The translations under genes were made by a program, and so were the position numbers. A DNA stretch of 23,620 nucleotides from a virus. Positions 19,464-23,620 of this stretch are shown here, in pieces. Under the pieces are notes generated by a model, which was given only the letters and a program-made list of their open reading frames with translations, did not search any database and was not told the origin of the DNA. Every line of letters starts with the position of its first letter. The first letter of the stretch is position 1. The stretch lies in IMG/VR virus record IMGVR_UViG_3300030410_000067, positions 1-23,620 of that record. One strand, 5' to 3'.

Positions 19464-19847
19464 ATGATCGAAAAAGCGATAAATGTTTCCTTTGATGCAG
19501 GGGAAATCTGCGAAATAGCAGCAGCGGAGTTCTTGAAGCGAATCCGGTCACTTTCGCCTCTTAGCGGAGGAAAACTGTATGCTCACTTTAGTCTCGACTT
19601 TAACGTAGGAATAAAGCTTCAACGGTCCGGTGAAGATCCTCAAAACGCCAATGATACGCTTGTATGGGGTACGGTGACAGCCGGTGATTTGGTTGAAGAT
19701 GTAGAGGTGGAGTGTGCCAAAATTGAAGATACGTTTGAAAGTAAAGAACCAAACGTAGAGCGTGTGGCCAGGAATTTACCTTTAACTGTAGAGACTACGG
19801 ACGGCAAGGGCGGGAAAATTACTAAAAAAGTTCGCGTGAAGGGATAA
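19464..19847 (+). CDS. Hypothetical protein
   Basis: A 127-residue protein with TAGGGGAG before the ATG. It mixes an N-terminal helix (A-G-E-I-C-E-I-A-A-A-E-F-L-K-R-I) with acidic strands and a basic C-terminal tail (G-K-I-T-K-K-V-R-V-K-G). No family is recognised. It sits between the hydrolase-like gene and the terminase genes. Confidence 0.75.
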   Translation: MIEKAINVSFDAGEICEIAAAEFLKRIRSLSPLSGGKLYAHFSLDFNVGIKLQRSGEDPQNANDTLVWGTVTAGDLVEDVEVECAKIEDTFESKEPNVERVARNLPLTVETTDGKGGKITKKVRVKG

Positions 19848-19849
19848 AA

Positions 19850-20035
19850 ATGAATGGACAATACCTCGCCGCTCTCGAACGAATCGCCATCAGTCTTGAA
19901 CGAATGGCCGAGCACTTCTGTCCAGAAGAAGAAACGCGCTCAAAGCTACCAGCGACCCTCGGTATCGCAACGTATTCCCGTGAAGAAAGAGAACGCAGGG
20001 AGCTTCGGGAAAACCTCAAAGACAAGAGCCGCTAA
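19850..20035 (+). CDS. Small coiled-coil phage protein
   Basis: A 61-residue protein with AAGGGAT before its ATG. The N-terminus Y-L-A-A-L-E-R-I-A-I-S-L-E-R-M-A-E is an amphipathic helix typical of tiny phage proteins near terminase genes, and the rest is charged helix (S-R-E-E-R-E-R-R-E-L-R-E-N-L-K). Its 3' part overlaps the start of the small terminase in another frame. Function unknown. Confidence 0.65.
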   Translation: MNGQYLAALERIAISLERMAEHFCPEEETRSKLPATLGIATYSREERERRELRENLKDKSR

Positions 20036-20648
20036 CCGTAGGGACAGGGTTTTACATCGTTTGGGACTGAGCGCTGATCAGGTGGACGGTACTCCGCAAA
20101 TCACCTATCAACTATCTCAATGCGGACTTGATCCTAAACGTGTCATGGAGGTACTGCGCGGCGATCAAGACGAGAATTCAAACAAGGCAGTGGCTTTGTG
20201 GGACACTTTGAACTCTTACGAGCGCACAGCCGTAAGGCTTGAAGGGGTTGCTTTATGTATAGGAATCACTCCGCGCCGACTGTGGGAGCTTTATGCTGGG
20301 GCAACAATGATGCAGTCTAGGGAGTCGGTAGGTGTGATGATTGCAGAATCTCTCCCATCTATTCTTAAAGTAACAATCAAGAGAGCCAAACTATCCAAGG
20401 GCGGATATTCCGACAGGGAGCACATATTCAAAGCAGCAAGGGTGTTGCCAGTCCCGAAGGGAAGCACTACAAATATCAACGTAGGTTCTCAGACTTCAGG
20501 TTTGGATGACGGTGATTTTGATGACGGAGGAAGTGATCTTGAATCCAGCGATGATGCCCTGATGAAGTTTTCAGAGGCAATGGGAACTAAGCAGTTACCC
20601 GCCCCGACTATAGATGCTGAGGATGAATACGAAGAGAAAGAGGGATAG
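19980..20648 (+). CDS. terS: Terminase small subunit
   Basis: The frame is open from ATG 19854, but the first 42 codons are Ser/Pro-rich and overlap the coiled-coil gene, so I prefer GTG 19980; the start is uncertain. The product (about 222 residues) has a central helical part with R-R-L-W-E-L-Y-A and a conserved stretch S-L-P-S-I-L-K-V-T-I-K-R-A followed by G-Y-S-D-R-E-H-I-F-K-A-A-R-V-L-P-V-P-K-G-S-T. I recognise this as a phage small-terminase signature. The C-terminus is acidic. Small terminases recognise the packaging site and load the large subunit, encoded one gene downstream. Confidence 0.72.
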   Translation: MKKENAGSFGKTSKTRAANRRDRVLHRLGLSADQVDGTPQITYQLSQCGLDPKRVMEVLRGDQDENSNKAVALWDTLNSYERTAVRLEGVALCIGITPRRLWELYAGATMMQSRESVGVMIAESLPSILKVTIKRAKLSKGGYSDREHIFKAARVLPVPKGSTTNINVGSQTSGLDDGDFDDGGSDLESSDDALMKFSEAMGTKQLPAPTIDAEDEYEEKEG

Positions 20649-20649
20649 G

Positions 20650-20946
20650 ATGAACAGCGTTGACGGCTTCATCGAAAGATATGAGGCTCAGGTTAATCGT
20701 ATCAACAGAGAGTGCCATACCGTTAGTGCGGTTGCAGATCGTATCATTCCGATATTGAACGGTTTTACGAATTCTGGACTGAGAGAATTGTTTGAACAAA
20801 TTTTTCTTGATTGGATATGGGTGGAGCCGGAGAGTTTGGAAAAAAGACGCATAGATGGAGAACTTGACGTCCTAATCAAATATGTCATACCGAATCAAAT
20901 ATGTCATACCGAGGACGAGATAAGCCTATGTTTGCTCCAGAGGTAG
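20650..20946 (+). CDS. Hypothetical protein between terminase subunits
   Basis: A 98-residue helical protein starting one base after the small-terminase stop, with AGAGGG upstream. It has F-I-E-R-Y-E-A-Q-V-N-R-I-N and a hydrophobic R-E-L-F-E-Q-I-F-L-D-W-I-W stretch. A 19-base tandem duplication near its 3' end changes its last 17 residues and extends it into the large terminase. Without the duplication it would end with R-T-R four residues after the common part. No family is recognised. Confidence 0.65.
   Translation: MNSVDGFIERYEAQVNRINRECHTVSAVADRIIPILNGFTNSGLRELFEQIFLDWIWVEPESLEKRRIDGELDVLIKYVIPNQICHTEDEISLCLLQR
20874..20911 (+). repeat. 19-base tandem duplication at the large-terminase start
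   Basis: Two perfect copies, 20874-20892 and 20893-20911. Each contains the ATG-TCA-TAC-CG that opens the large terminase. 19 is not a multiple of three, so it shifts the frame of the upstream gene. Confidence 0.92.
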
Positions 20947-23111
20947 TTGAAGAAAAACTAAAACGCTTCCAAAATTCTATTGGATGGCTTCCGACACCCC
21001 ATAGTATTGAAGAAGTAGATGCGTTCAAAAAGCGCATGGAAAGCGTATTTTCCATTGAACGGAATGGGGACATTGACCAGGTTCGAGGTCTATCGAAGTC
21101 GGAAGAAAGATTTATCGCCAACGAACGGGCCATGTGCACGGCTAGTTGTCACTATTTTCTCACCCGATATTACTATATAAAGAGCAAAAACAAGATTCAC
21201 CGATTCAATTTTCGGCAAGGACAATGGATTCTCTGGCAGATGCTTTGCGAGTTGGACCGTAAGGGCGTCTCTAAGATGATTCAATGCCTAAAAGCTAGAC
21301 AGCTTGGAATCTCCACTCTTTCTGAGGGAATTGCCACTTGGGAAAGCCAGTTCATTCCCGGAGTGGCGGCTCAGATCGGCTCTGCTGACGGTCAAAAGAC
21401 TCAAATCATGCTTGGCATGATGACTATGGCGATCGACCAACTTCCCTCATGGCTTCCCCCAACTCAAACTAAAGCCAAGATGGGAGACCGAGCACTGATC
21501 GAGTTTTCTAGAATCGGCTCGCAAATCATGGTGCAATCAGGGTCTATCAGGGGAGGAATGGGGCAAGGTTCCACCCCTACGTTCGTACATCTTTCAGAGG
21601 TGAGCCAATATACCAACCCGGTTGAGCAGTTAGATGAGGGGCTATTTAAGGCACTTCATGAGGGTCCAGAGCTTGTTGTGATTTTGGAGTCAACTGGAGA
21701 TGCCTCACACCGCTCAGCATGGTGGTGGAAAGAGCAATGGATTGCCAATAGGGATGGATACTGGTCAGGACGGGCTAAGTTTCTTCCAGTATTTTTGCCG
21801 TGGCATACTACGCCGGAGCTTTACCCCGGAGATGCTTGGCTAAAAAAGTTTCCTATGCCTGGTAGTTTTATTCCAAACGAGGACACGGAGGCTCACGTTC
21901 GCCGCGCCGAGGCGTATGTGCACTCTACTCCTATGCTTTCAAAGATCATGGGAGAAGAGTGGAAAATGCCCATGAATCAAAAGTGGTATTGGGAATTTAA
22001 CCACGAGGACCACAAGAAGAGGCGGGTTGAGAAGTCATGGTTTAGGCAGATGCCGAGTGACGATTACGAGGCTCTTTTAGGGGAGAATGATAAGGTTTAC
22101 GGTCAAGAAATAATTGAGGTCGTCACTAAAACAGTTGAAAAACTAAAGAACACGTCAGTCTATGCTCTAGTTGGAGATGACATACCGAGTCATCGGGAGC
22201 CAGAAGAGGATCGTGTTTGGTATGGGGAAGATTCACCTCAAAGACTAAAAACCAATTGGATAACAAAGAAAGGTAACAAGCTTGAATGGATGTTTGTTCC
22301 GCTGCTACCAGAGTCTGAAAACAGTTTCGACCCTTTAGAGAAGTTCCTGATTTGGAAGGAAAAAGAGGATGGGTTCGACTACTCAATAGGAGCCGACACA
22401 GGTACAGGAGTAGGGGGAGATAGAACGGTTCTTAACGTGACTCGCCACGGAACTGACGCCGATCCTGACGTTCAGGTGGCCGAATTTACGTCAGACTCCA
22501 TTCCCGCATCAGAGATTTACGTATACATAGCGGCTCTCGCTTCCCTTTATGCCCCATGTGGGATTCAGCGTCCTCATCCAAAGATTTGTATTGAGATGAA
22601 GCGAAAGTTTGGTGACTTGCCATACCATCTGGCGCGTCAGATTGGGCTAAGGCGCTGGCATGAGTGGGGTCAAGGATTCGATAGAAAGAAATTTAAGCCT
22701 AACGTAGGAGAGCATGGGAGAATCGGGTGGTTTACGAATGAGTGGAGTAGACCCTTGCTTCTTTCCGCATTCCAGTACGCTCTTGAAAACGGTTGGTATA
22801 CTGTCAAGTCGAAGTGGTTATCTGAAGAGATTGCTGGATTGGAGCAAAAAACTATGTCTTCAGGTAAAACTAGAGTTGATCACGAGTCGGGACAGCATGA
22901 CGATAGAGTGTTTGCGGCAGCGATGGCTTACTGGACGATGAACCAATCTTCTGTGATGATTGAACGCGCACAGAAGCGTTACGAATCTCCAAGCGATAAT
23001 CCAATGGTCATAGATTTCGGGGCAGCGTCGAATTCCATCATAATACCAGGCTCGAAGTGGTTTGACTTAATGGAGGAAAAATCAAACAAAAAACGTGCTT
23101 TTAATAAGTAA
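20901..23111 (+). CDS. terL: Terminase large subunit
   Basis: A 736-residue packaging motor. The ATPase half has Walker A K-A-R-Q-L-G-I-S-T-L (131-140) and a Walker B-like F-V-H-L-S-E (228-233) with Ser in place of the usual Asp before the catalytic Glu, as in some terminases. The C-terminal RNase H-like nuclease starts with S-I-G-A-D-T-G (Asp about 499) and ends with H-D-D-R (666-669). Starts at 20901 (weak ribosome site, inside a duplication) and 20928 (GAGG further upstream) are both possible. It cuts concatemers and drives DNA into the prohead. The late genes should follow to the right. Confidence 0.93.
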   Translation: MSYRGRDKPMFAPEVVEEKLKRFQNSIGWLPTPHSIEEVDAFKKRMESVFSIERNGDIDQVRGLSKSEERFIANERAMCTASCHYFLTRYYYIKSKNKIHRFNFRQGQWILWQMLCELDRKGVSKMIQCLKARQLGISTLSEGIATWESQFIPGVAAQIGSADGQKTQIMLGMMTMAIDQLPSWLPPTQTKAKMGDRALIEFSRIGSQIMVQSGSIRGGMGQGSTPTFVHLSEVSQYTNPVEQLDEGLFKALHEGPELVVILESTGDASHRSAWWWKEQWIANRDGYWSGRAKFLPVFLPWHTTPELYPGDAWLKKFPMPGSFIPNEDTEAHVRRAEAYVHSTPMLSKIMGEEWKMPMNQKWYWEFNHEDHKKRRVEKSWFRQMPSDDYEALLGENDKVYGQEIIEVVTKTVEKLKNTSVYALVGDDIPSHREPEEDRVWYGEDSPQRLKTNWITKKGNKLEWMFVPLLPESENSFDPLEKFLIWKEKEDGFDYSIGADTGTGVGGDRTVLNVTRHGTDADPDVQVAEFTSDSIPASEIYVYIAALASLYAPCGIQRPHPKICIEMKRKFGDLPYHLARQIGLRRWHEWGQGFDRKKFKPNVGEHGRIGWFTNEWSRPLLLSAFQYALENGWYTVKSKWLSEEIAGLEQKTMSSGKTRVDHESGQHDDRVFAAAMAYWTMNQSSVMIERAQKRYESPSDNPMVIDFGAASNSIIIPGSKWFDLMEEKSNKKRAFNK

Positions 23112-23154
23112 ACGTAGTACATTTGATACAAAATGAAATATTTTTGGGGGAAAA

Positions 23155-23620
23155 ATGACAATTCCAATCTTAAAATCGGCAAAAATAGAGTGTCCGATGC
23201 TGATTATGACAAATTCATCTAATTCTTCCAAGGATAACATTTTCCGTTATTTTGTCAGCCAGAAGGGGGAAATCATGCCTGCCCCTGACACCCACGCCAC
23301 GTTAAAGCAATGCGGATTGGATGAAAGGTATTGGAGATGTTTTGAGGCGAATGGAGCTAAGGAGATTGAGAAAATATCCTTGATATTAAGCCGCCAGATG
23401 TTCGAGAAGAAGAAGCAAATGAAGGTGGAGCAGCATTTGCGGGAGAGGTTTTATATCGAGCAACTAAAGTTCCGCTGCAAACTAAGGCAAGCACAGGGGT
23501 ACAGCAAAAACGACGAAGAGGCGAACAGGCACATTCTTCGTAAAGCAGAACAGTCAGAGAATATGCTGTACGACGCCATTGCTTCCGAGTTTGACCCGAA
23601 CCATAGAAACACGGCACTTG
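23155..23620 (+). CDS. Hypothetical protein, runs off the right edge
   Basis: The frame from ATG 23155 (GGGGGAAAA before it) is open to the last base, giving at least 155 residues. An ATG at 23275 with AGAAGGGGG at ideal spacing is the better start and would remove a 40-residue Ser/Asn-rich leader. After it come T-L-K-Q-C-G-L-D-E-R-Y-W and a long, charged, probably coiled helical segment rich in Lys, Glu and Gln (Q-M-F-E-K-K-K-Q-M-K). No family is recognised. It follows the large terminase, where portal-associated proteins often lie. Confidence 0.7.
   Translation, partial: MTIPILKSAKIECPMLIMTNSSNSSKDNIFRYFVSQKGEIMPAPDTHATLKQCGLDERYWRCFEANGAKEIEKISLILSRQMFEKKKQMKVEQHLRERFYIEQLKFRCKLRQAQGYSKNDEEANRHILRKAEQSENMLYDAIASEFDPNHRNTAL

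Noticed and set aside
1-23620. tRNA genes
   Set aside because: I found no cloverleaf with a T-loop and matching acceptor stem by eye; a dedicated scan could still reveal one.

Overview
The window looks like a stretch of a tailed double-stranded DNA phage genome. It carries a terminase pair, late virion-type genes, a long run of stop/start-overlapping early genes, phage-type DNA metabolism (PD-(D/E)XK exonuclease, Sak4-like ATPase, SSB, SF2 helicase, DnaB N-domain protein) and many small zinc-ribbon or helix-turn-helix proteins. I found no rRNA, tRNA, CRISPR array, integrase or insertion sequence. The host is not decided by the sequence. The moderate GC content and the style of the virion-associated proteins made me think of a soil bacterium, possibly Acidobacteriota, but that is a weak inference.

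Layout. Bases 1-5417 (+ strand): two long virion-type proteins (the first entering from outside the window), a putative HEXXH metallopeptidase and a four-cysteine protein resembling Fe-S PD-(D/E)XK nucleases. Bases 5351-13061 (- strand): a leftward early operon whose genes mostly overlap by one to four bases. In transcription order it holds an unknown protein, a hexapeptide-repeat protein, a Sak4-like ATPase, an exonuclease, a CxxC protein, an unknown protein, two beta-solenoid repeat proteins, the helicase, the DnaB N-domain protein, an unknown protein, a DUF559/Vsr-like nuclease, a small zinc protein and an HNH nuclease. Bases 13062-13183 are a divergent promoter region; rightward it appears to drive a 57-residue HTH protein from a leaderless transcript. 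Bases 13346-15585 (- strand): a second leftward operon with two small proteins, a second pair of solenoid genes (one frameshifted), an excisionase-type HTH protein and two tiny membrane proteins. Bases 15586-15989 are a control region with a near-consensus rightward promoter. Bases 15990-17176 (+): a zinc-ribbon protein, an unknown protein and SSB, closed by a terminator. Bases 17252-17752 (-): an Ig-like-domain protein preceded by a structured leader. Bases 17945-23620 (+): small regulators, a putative peptidoglycan hydrolase, small and large terminase and the start of a further gene that runs off the right edge.

How the parts fit. The leftward operons supply replication and recombination functions: exonuclease plus Sak4-like annealase working with the SSB, and helicase plus DnaB-N protein. 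The HTH and zinc-ribbon proteins near the divergent promoters are the likely switch. The rightward block from about 18.4 kb packages DNA and leads into the late genes; the left end of the window resembles the end of such a late block, so the genome is probably circular or circularly permuted.

The most unusual content is a family of four 19-residue-repeat solenoid proteins in two tandem pairs, with near-identical end caps and a shared ribosome-binding leader that also precedes unrelated genes.
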